This document shows positions 1 to 5,543 of a DNA stretch of 7,422 nucleotides, one piece after another. Position numbers and translations under genes: made by a program. The notes under the pieces were generated by a model. It was not told where the DNA came from, ran no database searches, and saw only the letters and a list, made by a program, of their open reading frames with translations. Where the stretch lies: NCBI GenBank assembly GCA_021157505.1, contig JAGGWI010000225.1, forward strand, positions 1-7,422, given 5' to 3'. The stretch's first letter is position 1. Every line of letters starts with the position of its first letter. The DNA is from Desulfuromusa sp. (GTDB lineage Bacteria > Desulfobacterota > Desulfuromonadia > Desulfuromonadales > Geopsychrobacteraceae).

Positions 1-1224
1 ATTGAAAAGGTTGTTGCCCTGGAAAAAACCTTCAAGCAAGACGGCTTGGTGACTGAATCGGGTGGTGATTTGATTCGTGATAAAGTTGCGAGTGTCGATT
101 TTGACAAAAAAGTAGTCATGACCGAGCAGGAACAGCAATTCGGTTACGATAAATTGGTTATTGCAACAGGTTCTGTCCCGTTTTTACCACCGATTGAGGG
201 GGTTGATTATGAGGGTGTCTACGTCTTCAAATGGGAAGAAGATTTGAAGTGTCTGAACGAAGCGGTTAGAACTCATAAACACAAAAAAGCCGTGGTTGTT
301 GGAGCCGGAGCGATAGGGGTTGAACTGGCCCTGGCATTGAATAATTCCGGCTTGGAGTGTCACCTGGTTGATATGGTCGAAACAGTCCTGCCTAACTTAG
401 TTGATCCAGAAATGGCCGTTGAAGCTGAAGCTGAGCTTCGACGTGCGGGAGTGAAGTTGCATCTGGGAAGCAAAACAGAAAAAATAATTGGCGATAACCG
501 TGCTGAAAAAGTTGTCCTTGATAGTGGTGAAGTGATTGATCTGGCTGATGATGAAAACCCCTATGGGATTGTTGTTTTTGCTGTTGGTATGCGCCCCCGG
601 GTGAAAATATTTGCCGATACCCCACTTGAAATTGGTAAATTGGGGATTGTTGTTGATGACCAGATGAAGACAAATCTTCCCGATGTCTATTCTGTCGGTG
701 ACTGCGCTCAGTTCTACAGCGGAATCACCGGAGAACTCACCGAGGGAAAATTGGCAACCAATGCCGTCCCAATGGCAAGATTGCTGGCTAAGAATATGCT
801 TGGTGAAAACCGCAGATATGGTGGTTTCTTTAACGGGGCAGCAACCCGTGTTGGTAACCTCTACGTGGGTGGGACCGGTCTGAGTGAAACGGCAGCAAAG
901 AAAAAATACGATGTTGTCACCTGCTATTCTGAGTTGACGACAACCTTTCCGATTATGCCTGAAGCGAAAATGGTTAAAATGAAACTGGTTGCAGACAAGA
1001 AAACTCTGCGGGTTCTCGGCGCACAGGTTATCAGTGGTAATCCGGTCACCGATAAGGTTGATATCATTACCCTGGCCATTCAGAGTAAGTTGACCTTGCT
1101 CGATCTGGCTAATTTCAGTTATTCAGCTCAACCATATCAATCCTTCTTTCCGGCAAATAATCTTATTGTTGCCTGTGCCGAGGGTATTATGAATAAAGTT
1201 AAAGCAGAAGACTTGGCTAGCTGA
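1..1224 (+). CDS. FAD-dependent pyridine nucleotide-disulfide oxidoreductase, class III (NADH oxidase / CoA-disulfide reductase-like), 5' partial
   Basis: The frame is open from base 1 (IEKVVALEKTF...) to the TGA at 1222-1224, giving 407 in-window residues, so the true start is upstream; the ATG-less GTG at 46 is internal. Visible landmarks are the ATGSVP motif that follows the FAD domain (near base 163), the NAD(P)H-binding Rossmann motif GAGAIG (301-318), the second FAD-contacting motif with VGD (about 694-702), and a C-terminal dimerisation domain of about 120 residues. The N-terminal FAD GxGxxG and the redox-active cysteine expected near residue 40 lie outside the window. Family members use NAD(P)H to reduce oxygen, peroxide, CoA disulfide or polysulfide. 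The SYSAQPYQSFFP segment occupies the place where CoA-disulfide reductases carry catalytic tyrosines, but the substrate cannot be settled here. No C-terminal rhodanese domain is present. Family assignment is confident; the exact reaction is not. The downstream terminator shows it ends its transcription unit. Confidence 0.9.
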   Translation: MEKVVALEKTFKQDGLVTESGGDLIRDKVASVDFDKKVVMTEQEQQFGYDKLVIATGSVPFLPPIEGVDYEGVYVFKWEEDLKCLNEAVRTHKHKKAVVVGAGAIGVELALALNNSGLECHLVDMVETVLPNLVDPEMAVEAEAELRRAGVKLHLGSKTEKIIGDNRAEKVVLDSGEVIDLADDENPYGIVVFAVGMRPRVKIFADTPLEIGKLGIVVDDQMKTNLPDVYSVGDCAQFYSGITGELTEGKLATNAVPMARLLAKNMLGENRRYGGFFNGAATRVGNLYVGGTGLSETAAKKKYDVVTCYSELTTTFPIMPEAKMVKMKLVADKKTLRVLGAQVISGNPVTDKVDIITLAIQSKLTLLDLANFSYSAQPYQSFFPANNLIVACAEGIMNKVKAEDLAS

Positions 1225-1259
1225 ATCATTAGTACCCTGTACTAGAAAAGATAGTTTTC

Positions 1260-1291
1260 TACCCCGCTGTTTACGGCGGGGTATTTTTTTT
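1260..1291 (+). terminator. Rho-independent terminator of the oxidoreductase gene
   Basis: TACCCCGC (1260-1267) pairs perfectly with GCGGGGTA (1276-1283) around an 8-base loop. A run of eight T follows (1284-1291). It lies 36 bases past the oxidoreductase stop. Two smaller perfect hairpins sit directly upstream (AGTAC/GTACT at 1231-1243 and TAGAAAA/TTTTCTA at 1243-1261); the second shares two bases with the terminator stem. Confidence 0.9.
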
Positions 1292-1441
1292 GGGCTTTCC
1301 ACCAGACTCATAATACCCCTGCAAAAACAATCTGCCCCTCTCTGGATTGTATAATTCCCCCCACGCAGTTGATATTCTTTTCCTTTAGGCTAAACTCCTA
1401 GGAGATTGTTGATGAGATAGTCTCCCGGTGTCCATTTATCT

Positions 1442-1469
1442 ATGCAAGTTCCTGAATTAATACTTGCAT
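1442..1469. repeat. 8-bp perfect inverted repeat, possible operator
   Basis: ATGCAAGT (1442-1449) and ACTTGCAT (1462-1469) are perfect inverted copies separated by 12 bases, so the half-site centres are about two helical turns (20 bp) apart, a geometry typical of a dimeric DNA-binding protein. It lies 43 bases upstream of the TATAAT box at 1513. No T-run follows it, so it does not look like a terminator. The role as operator is inferred only from geometry and position. Confidence 0.4.
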
Positions 1470-1512
1470 TATCCCTTGATGGTTGTTAATAGTTAAAAGA
1501 GATAAAATTGGT

Positions 1513-1518
1513 TATAAT
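1513..1518 (+). promoter_or_regulatory. Candidate -10 box of the VWA-OmpA gene promoter
   Basis: A perfect TATAAT lies about 95 bases upstream of the start codon. The -35 region at optimal spacing (TAGTTA, 1490-1495) matches TTGACA poorly, so the promoter would need an activator or be weak. Transcription would begin near 1524-1526 and give a leader of about 88 bases containing the two hairpins described next. Confidence 0.4.
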
Positions 1519-1522
1519 TACG

Positions 1523-1587
1523 GTCTAGCTTATAGACAAATTGATAGTTGCCAGCGGTTCGGGGTTTCTCCGGGCTCAGACACTATC
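1523..1587 (+). other. Probable structured 5' leader (two stem-loops), class unknown
   Basis: First hairpin: GTCTA (1523-1527) pairs with TAGAC (1533-1537) around a 5-base loop. Second: GATAGT (1543-1548) pairs with ACTATC (1582-1587), enclosing an inner stem in which CGGGG (1560-1564) pairs with CTCCG (1568-1572) with one G-T wobble around TTT and may extend outward through further wobbles. The enclosed segment is GC-rich in an otherwise AT-rich region. The stem ends 10 bases before the ribosome binding site. It may be a cis-regulatory RNA or a protective 5' structure; I could not match it to a riboswitch class I know, including c-di-GMP types. Confidence 0.35.
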
Positions 1588-1597
1588 CTACTAAAAT

Positions 1598-1604
1598 AAA
1601 GGAG
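1598..1604 (+). promoter_or_regulatory. Strong ribosome binding site of the VWA-OmpA gene
   Basis: AAAGGAG ends 8 bases before the ATG at 1613, near-ideal spacing, and this fixes the start codon. Confidence 0.85.
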
Positions 1605-1612
1605 AAGTAAAA

Positions 1613-2761
1613 ATGAACAGGTCGAGTATTGCAGTGTTGATGGTATTCTTTTTGACGGTTATCAGTTTTGTTCCAACCGGTGCCAATGCTTTGGAATTGG
1701 TGACGACAACCGAGACAGTGGTTGTTGATGATGTCGAGATAGAGATTGTCAAAACAGCTGATAACTTCATCGTTTTTTATGATTCTTCCGGTTCCATGGG
1801 AGAGGTCTATAAAGACACCGGGAAGAAAAAAATTGATCTGGAAAAGGCGATTTTTAAAATAAGAAATGCCATCCTTCCCGATCTTGAATTTAATGCCGGG
1901 CTCTATACCTTTGCCCCTCAGTCCATCTCTTTATCAACCAAGACCCTTAAGCCTTACTATGAAATGCAACCGTACAATAAAGCTAAATTTGATCAGGCCA
2001 TCGATCAACTTCCCACCGAAGCAAAAGGGGCGACTCTGTTGCAACAGGGACTATCCGAACTCGATTCTATTTTAGCCGGGCTCAAAGGGCATACCGTGGT
2101 TTTTGTTGTGACCGATGGTACCTATACCGATCGTTCCAATCGGGTTAAAAAACAGGAATTATTTGAAGAGGATGAACATAGCCCGGTTGGTATTGCCAAG
2201 GCGTTAGCTAAAAAATATAAAGTCAGTTTCTTTGTGATCAACAGCTCTTCGGAACAAAAGGAATCCAAAGTTTTAAATGCTGTTGCTTCCATCAGTGAGA
2301 ATTCGCGGGTGATCACCTTTGACCAGTTTATCAACAGTCCGCTTGCTTTCAGTGGGGCTCTGTTTGTCCTGAATGAGAAGCTGGTGCAGAGATCAATCAA
2401 TATTGAAAAAATTATTGGTGCCAAGTTGAAAAAACTTCTGTTTGCATTTGACCAGACCGGCATCAATAAAAATTATACAGATGGGATGAAATTGCTGGGG
2501 GAATATCTGCAGTCTACTCCCAAAGCCCGTCTGGCCATTGCCGGATTCACAGACAGTACTGGAACATCAGAATATAATCTGGGCCTGTCCCACCGCCGGA
2601 CTGTCAGCGCTGCTGACTATCTGGTAGAAAAGTTCAATATTTCAGCAGATCGAATTACTCAGGTCTGGTACGGAGAAGCAAACCCTGTGGCCAGTAATGC
2701 TACAGCCGAGGGCCGGGCACAGAACCGGCGTGTTGAAGGCTTCATCTTCTGGACGGAGTAA
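1613..2761 (+). CDS. Exported VWA-domain protein with C-terminal OmpA-like peptidoglycan-binding domain
   Basis: 382 residues, ATG start fixed by AAAGGAG. Residues 1-26 form a Sec signal peptide (hydrophobic 6-20, ANA cleavage site at 24-26, no lipobox cysteine), so the protein is periplasmic or outer-membrane associated. Residues about 50-250 form a von Willebrand factor A domain with a full metal site: DSSGS (57-61), T141 and D168 in TDG. Residues about 272-382 form an OmpA/MotB-type peptidoglycan-binding domain: GFTDSTG (311-317), LSHRR (325-329) and a C-terminal EGRAQNRRVE block. D314 and R329 sit at the positions that bind diaminopimelate in OmpA. There is no beta-barrel: VWA takes the barrel's place. 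It probably binds a partner through the metal site while anchored to the cell wall; the partner is unknown. It appears monocistronic, with its own promoter region upstream and hairpins downstream. Confidence 0.9.
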   Translation: MNRSSIAVLMVFFLTVISFVPTGANALELVTTTETVVVDDVEIEIVKTADNFIVFYDSSGSMGEVYKDTGKKKIDLEKAIFKIRNAILPDLEFNAGLYTFAPQSISLSTKTLKPYYEMQPYNKAKFDQAIDQLPTEAKGATLLQQGLSELDSILAGLKGHTVVFVVTDGTYTDRSNRVKKQELFEEDEHSPVGIAKALAKKYKVSFFVINSSSEQKESKVLNAVASISENSRVITFDQFINSPLAFSGALFVLNEKLVQRSINIEKIIGAKLKKLLFAFDQTGINKNYTDGMKLLGEYLQSTPKARLAIAGFTDSTGTSEYNLGLSHRRTVSAADYLVEKFNISADRITQVWYGEANPVASNATAEGRAQNRRVEGFIFWTE

Positions 2762-2770
2762 GGACTCCCA

Positions 2771-2816
2771 GCAAAACCGGGACTGTCCCCGCATGGGGGC
2801 TGTCCCAGGCTTTTGC
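2771..2816. repeat. REP-like hairpin I (left member of inverted pair)
   Basis: GGGACTGTCCCC (2779-2790) folds onto GGGGGCTGTCCC (2795-2806) over a GCAT loop with one mismatch and one G-T wobble. Outside it GCAAAA (2771-2776) pairs with TTTTGC (2811-2816), with CC/GG pairs in between. The A-run before and T-run after a GC-rich stem also make it resemble a bidirectional terminator, 10 bases past the VWA-OmpA stop. The sequence GGGAC-T-GTCCC at 2779-2789 is itself a local palindrome. Confidence 0.75.
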
Positions 2817-2846
2817 GGTGTGAACCAGCACAGTTCTTCGTGGATC

Positions 2847-2897
2847 GTAAACTTCCGGGACAGCCCCCGATGGAGCTGGGGACAGTCCCGAGTTTAC
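2847..2897. repeat. REP-like hairpin II (right member, inverted orientation)
   Basis: GGGACAGCCCCC (2857-2868) and GGGGACAGTCCCG (2878-2890) are perfect reverse complements of the two arms of hairpin I (12 of 12 and 13 of 13 bases). They flank a 9-base GATGGAGCT segment in place of GCAT. Outside, GTAAACT (2847-2853) pairs perfectly with AGTTTAC (2891-2897). The fold is better on the - strand, where the G-T wobble forms, than on the + strand, where it becomes a mismatch. This is opposite to hairpin I, as expected for a head-to-head pair. Confidence 0.75.
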
Positions 2898-2904
2898 TGA
2901 ACCC

Positions 2905-2946
2905 GTTATCTGGGGACACGTAACTGCGACCATGTCCCCAGATAAC
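2905..2946. repeat. REP-like hairpin III, 14-bp perfect stem
   Basis: GTTATCTGGGGACA (2905-2918) pairs without mismatch with TGTCCCCAGATAAC (2933-2946) around a 14-base loop (2919-2932). It shares GGGGACA/TGTCCCC with hairpins I and II but has different outer stem bases. No T-run follows, so it is unlikely to be a plain terminator. Confidence 0.75.
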
Positions 2947-2995
2947 TACCTTAAACTAGTGCCATTCGGGACATCCGTGGGGTTACTAAAAATTT

Positions 2996-3030
2996 AATCT
3001 GACAGCCTTTTAAAGGCTGTCAGATTTTGT
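2996..3030 (+). terminator. 15-bp perfect stem-loop, likely terminator or leader hairpin
   Basis: AATCTGACAGCCTTT (2996-3010) and AAAGGCTGTCAGATT (3012-3026) are perfectly complementary around a single central base, so the real loop is the TTTTAAA part. The T-run after the stem is short (TTTT, 3025-3028, then GT). It lies 41 bases before the probable channel start and 234 bases past the VWA-OmpA stop. Termination for the upstream gene is likely; a role at the 5' end of the channel transcript is possible. Confidence 0.6.
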
Positions 3031-3059
3031 AGATTGTAGTGATAAATTCTTGTGCTGGC

Positions 3060-3067
3060 GGGGTGGA
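3060..3067 (+). promoter_or_regulatory. Putative ribosome binding site supporting the TTG start at 3072
   Basis: The purine-rich GGGGTGGA lies about 5 bases before TTG 3072. The upstream alternative GTG at 3039 has no recognisable Shine-Dalgarno sequence; the preceding bases are the tail of the stem-loop (TTTTGTAGATTGTA). Confidence 0.5.
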
Positions 3068-3071
3068 TAGT

Positions 3072-5543
3072 TTGAAAAACAGATCAAATATAATTTTTCT
3101 AGTTGCGTTATTGCTGGTTTCTCTTCTACTTCCGGGGCCGGTGTTGGCTAGTCAGCTAACTCAGGAGCAAAAGCTTCCTGTCGTGAAGCAAGAGAAGAAG
3201 TCCGTTGTCCCCGGGTTGGCCGATATCATTCCCCGGGCAGGAGTATTATCAGGCCGTTTTGCAGAGCTGGAAAGCCAACTCAAAGAAGTTCCGGATGTTG
3301 CCGGTATAGAAAAAAAGTATGCCGGGGTCATGGCGGACCTGAAAAAGGGTGCCACTCAATTACAACAACAGAAGAGTTTAACTGCTCCCAGTGTCGTCAA
3401 GATTTCCTTGCTTAAACAACTGATTCGGGAAAAGAAAGGGTTCGTCAAGAACATCAGCAGGCCTCTTAAAGGTGAAATCCTCCGGCTTGATCGTTGGCAG
3501 ACAGAATGGTCAACTACAAAGGCACTTTGGGCTGGTTGGCAGTCCTCCCTGCTGAAAGAACAGGCTCCTGCCCAGCTTAAACTCACCTTTATCCAGGCGA
3601 ATGACACAATTGATACCGCCCTGAATCTGATTTCGCAGCATCTTCAGACCCTGCTGGTGGCGCAGACCAAAGAGAGCGTTGCCATGGGGGGACTCAATGC
3701 TTTAGACGCTGACCTGCAGGACTTTATTGAGGTGACCAGGAAGGATTATCAGATCAGCCAATCCCCGCCGATGATCTCTTCCAGCTATCTTTCCCAGTTT
3801 AAGGGTGAAATATGGGTTGCGGCGCGGTCGGGCCTGCGACTGATACCATGGCCAGACTATCAATCTTTTGTACAACATGGCTGGATTCTCCTCCTTCAGG
3901 CTCTCTACTTTCTGGTTGTGATCAGCGTTGTATACAGGAACAAGAAGAGTCTGAATGAATCAAAACGCTGGAAATTCCTATCTACAAGACCGGTTTCCGT
4001 CTCCCTTTTCATTGTCGGCCTGACATCAGGATTGTTCCTGGCCTACTCGCAAGGGTTAGGTACGTGGAAGCTCGCATATATGATCGTTGGGGGTATCGCT
4101 TGTGCCAGGCTTTTGGGGCGAGTGGTTGAACAGCGATGGAGAAAGCAGGCTGTCTATGGGGTGATGACCGTTTTTATCGTGACGACAATATTGCTGACAA
4201 TTAATTTCCCACTCCCCCTTTACCGGCTCTACACCTTCCTGGTGTCAATTCTGGCCCTTTACTTTTTTATCCGTTGGCTCAGGGAATGTGCTTCTCTGCC
4301 CGAAACCGGCTTTTACCTCTGGTTGCTTCGAGCCGGCTGTGGCTTTGCTGTTGTCATCATCCTGGCTGAAATTTTTGGTAAAGACCATGTTTCCGCATAT
4401 CTGTTCCTGGCGATAGTTCAATCAACGGCTCTGACGTTTCCTTATCTGTTGCTCATGTATATGATTAATGGTGGACTCCATTGGGTATTTTTCTCTTCAC
4501 CGGTCTGGCAGGTAAAATTGCTGCGGAACGATGCGGAACTTTTTTCTCGAAAAGTGGGAGTTGTATTTCTCGCTGCCATTGTGGGGTTCGGTTTTCTGCC
4601 GACCACCCTGGTATCGCTGGGTCTATACAGTGACATGCTGGCGGCAACAACAGATCTTCTTTCCATGGGCTTTTCCATAGGAACTCTGCATGTCAGTGTT
4701 GGTGTGATTTTCGCCTTTGTAGCGGTCTTCTACCTGACGCTCCTGATCGCTAAAATCCTGCCGAAAGTCATTCTCGATGAAGTGGTCACCGGCCATAAGA
4801 TGCAACGGGGGGTGCAGAACTCAATCAGTAAATTGATCCGCTATTGCATTGTTTTTATTGGTTTTCTGTTAGCATTTATGGTCCTCGGTTTTGATTTCAC
4901 CAAACTTACCATTGTTATGGGGGCTCTTGGCGTTGGTATCGGTTTTGGTCTGCAGGGAATTGTGAACAATTTTGTCTCTGGTCTGATCTTGCTCTTTGAG
5001 CGCCCCTTAAGAGAGGGGGATACCATTGAGTTTAACCAGCAGAGTGCGCGAATTAAAAAGATCGGTCTGCGAGCAACAATTGTTGAAACTTTTGATCAGG
5101 CGGATGTGATTATTCCAAATGCTGATCTTATCAGCAATCCGGTCACCAACTGGACCCTGCTCAATCGTCAAGTACGGCTCTCTGTTCCGGTTGGTGTGGC
5201 CTACGGTTCCGATGTTCCACTGGTCGTAGAAACAATTCTAGCCTGTGGAAAAGCACACGAGATGGTGTCAAAATCACCTGTTCCAGAGGTCCTGTTTCTC
5301 AGTTTTGGAGAGAGTTCCCTCGATTTCGAGCTGCGGGTCTGGGTGTCGGATGCTGATACCAGGCTGGGAGTGAAAAGTGATCTTTATCATCAGATCGAAC
5401 GGGCCTTTCGTGAGGCCGGTATTGAGATTCCCTTTCCGCAAATGGATCTGCATCTTCGCAGTTCCGATGTGGGGAACAAGGTCAGCCCTCCGGAACCTGA
5501 ACCAAAGGTGAAATCGGACGACTGTCCGGAGGGAGTTCAGTGA
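3072..5543 (+). CDS. Large MscS-family (MscK-like) mechanosensitive ion channel
   Basis: From TTG 3072 the protein has 823 residues. The frame is open upstream to GTG 3039 (834 residues), but TTG has the better ribosome binding site and gives a clean signal peptide (MKNRSNIIFL, then a hydrophobic stretch ending in VLAS near residue 27). Residues about 60-250 are charged, Gln/Leu-rich and helical, probably a periplasmic coiled-coil domain. About ten or eleven membrane segments follow (roughly 270-640). The last is the MscS pore helix GVGIGFGLQG (620-629) followed by the FVSGLILLFERP segment, then the beta domain (GDTI near 649; IIPNADLISNPVTNW 680-694) and the alpha-beta C-terminal cage to about 796. 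Aligned with E. coli MscS, gate leucines L105 and L109 become V621 and F625, while Q112-G113 are kept; this resembles MscK. It would release solutes on membrane tension at low osmolarity. The last four bases overlap the cardiolipin synthase start. Confidence 0.9.
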   Translation: MKNRSNIIFLVALLLVSLLLPGPVLASQLTQEQKLPVVKQEKKSVVPGLADIIPRAGVLSGRFAELESQLKEVPDVAGIEKKYAGVMADLKKGATQLQQQKSLTAPSVVKISLLKQLIREKKGFVKNISRPLKGEILRLDRWQTEWSTTKALWAGWQSSLLKEQAPAQLKLTFIQANDTIDTALNLISQHLQTLLVAQTKESVAMGGLNALDADLQDFIEVTRKDYQISQSPPMISSSYLSQFKGEIWVAARSGLRLIPWPDYQSFVQHGWILLLQALYFLVVISVVYRNKKSLNESKRWKFLSTRPVSVSLFIVGLTSGLFLAYSQGLGTWKLAYMIVGGIACARLLGRVVEQRWRKQAVYGVMTVFIVTTILLTINFPLPLYRLYTFLVSILALYFFIRWLRECASLPETGFYLWLLRAGCGFAVVIILAEIFGKDHVSAYLFLAIVQSTALTFPYLLLMYMINGGLHWVFFSSPVWQVKLLRNDAELFSRKVGVVFLAAIVGFGFLPTTLVSLGLYSDMLAATTDLLSMGFSIGTLHVSVGVIFAFVAVFYLTLLIAKILPKVILDEVVTGHKMQRGVQNSISKLIRYCIVFIGFLLAFMVLGFDFTKLTIVMGALGVGIGFGLQGIVNNFVSGLILLFERPLREGDTIEFNQQSARIKKIGLRATIVETFDQADVIIPNADLISNPVTNWTLLNRQVRLSVPVGVAYGSDVPLVVETILACGKAHEMVSKSPVPEVLFLSFGESSLDFELRVWVSDADTRLGVKSDLYHQIERAFREAGIEIPFPQMDLHLRSSDVGNKVSPPEPEPKVKSDDCPEGVQ
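5528..5535 (+). promoter_or_regulatory. Ribosome binding site of cardiolipin synthase, inside the channel gene
   Basis: GGAGGGAG lies 4 bases before GTG 5540 and inside the last codons of the channel gene. Start and stop overlap as GTGA, the classic arrangement for translational coupling. Confidence 0.7.

Larger units (their letters stand above)
1292..1612. other. Intergenic region upstream of the VWA-OmpA gene, no gene seen
   Basis: I find no convincing coding frame here. The only ATG-started short frame (1442, 15 codons) has no ribosome binding site. The first part holds a perfect 10-bp palindrome CTCCTAGGAG (1395-1404), which with TCTCC at 1421-1425 could form a weak alternative stem. The second half holds an 8-bp inverted repeat, a TATAAT box, two leader hairpins and the ribosome binding site of the next gene, each listed separately. 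The length and content suggest an independent, possibly regulated promoter for the VWA-OmpA gene. Confidence 0.6.
2762..3071. other. Repeat-rich intergenic region between the VWA-OmpA gene and the MscS-family gene
   Basis: No gene is supported; open frames crossing it on both strands follow the symmetry of the inverted repeats. It holds three large hairpins with a shared GGGACA/TGTCCC core (2771-2946), a possible degenerate fourth core copy (GGGACA, 2968-2973, with CGG/CCG flanks), and a 15-bp stem-loop just before the next gene. A small 5-bp hairpin (GGAGT 2755-2759 / ACTCC 2764-2768) spans the VWA-OmpA stop codon. Confidence 0.7.

Noticed and set aside
1350..1355. TATAAT at 1350-1355 as another promoter
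   Set aside because: No -35 match at proper spacing and it lies about 260 bases from the next gene; the box at 1513 is better placed.
1442..1489. A 15-codon ATG frame upstream of the VWA-OmpA gene as a leader peptide
   Set aside because: No ribosome binding site precedes it, no run of regulatory codons is seen, and it probably lies upstream of the promoter.
1523..1587. A c-di-GMP (GEMM) or other named riboswitch
   Set aside because: The conserved core bases of the classes I know are not present; only a generic stem-loop fold can be supported.
2659..2933. Overlapping open frames on both strands across 2659-2933
   Set aside because: They run through the inverted repeats, read the same palindromic GC-rich sequence on both strands, lack ribosome binding sites and show no recognisable protein pattern.
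2771..2946. A CRISPR array
   Set aside because: The copies are inverted, unevenly spaced and mutually divergent, with no regular direct repeats or spacers and no cas genes.
2771..2946. A complete insertion sequence or MITE with target-site duplication
   Set aside because: There is no transposase frame, and I could not find a convincing direct duplication flanking the cluster.
3054..3076. A sigma-54 promoter suggested by TGGC near the channel start
   Set aside because: The -12 GC element is missing and the site would overlap the start codon.
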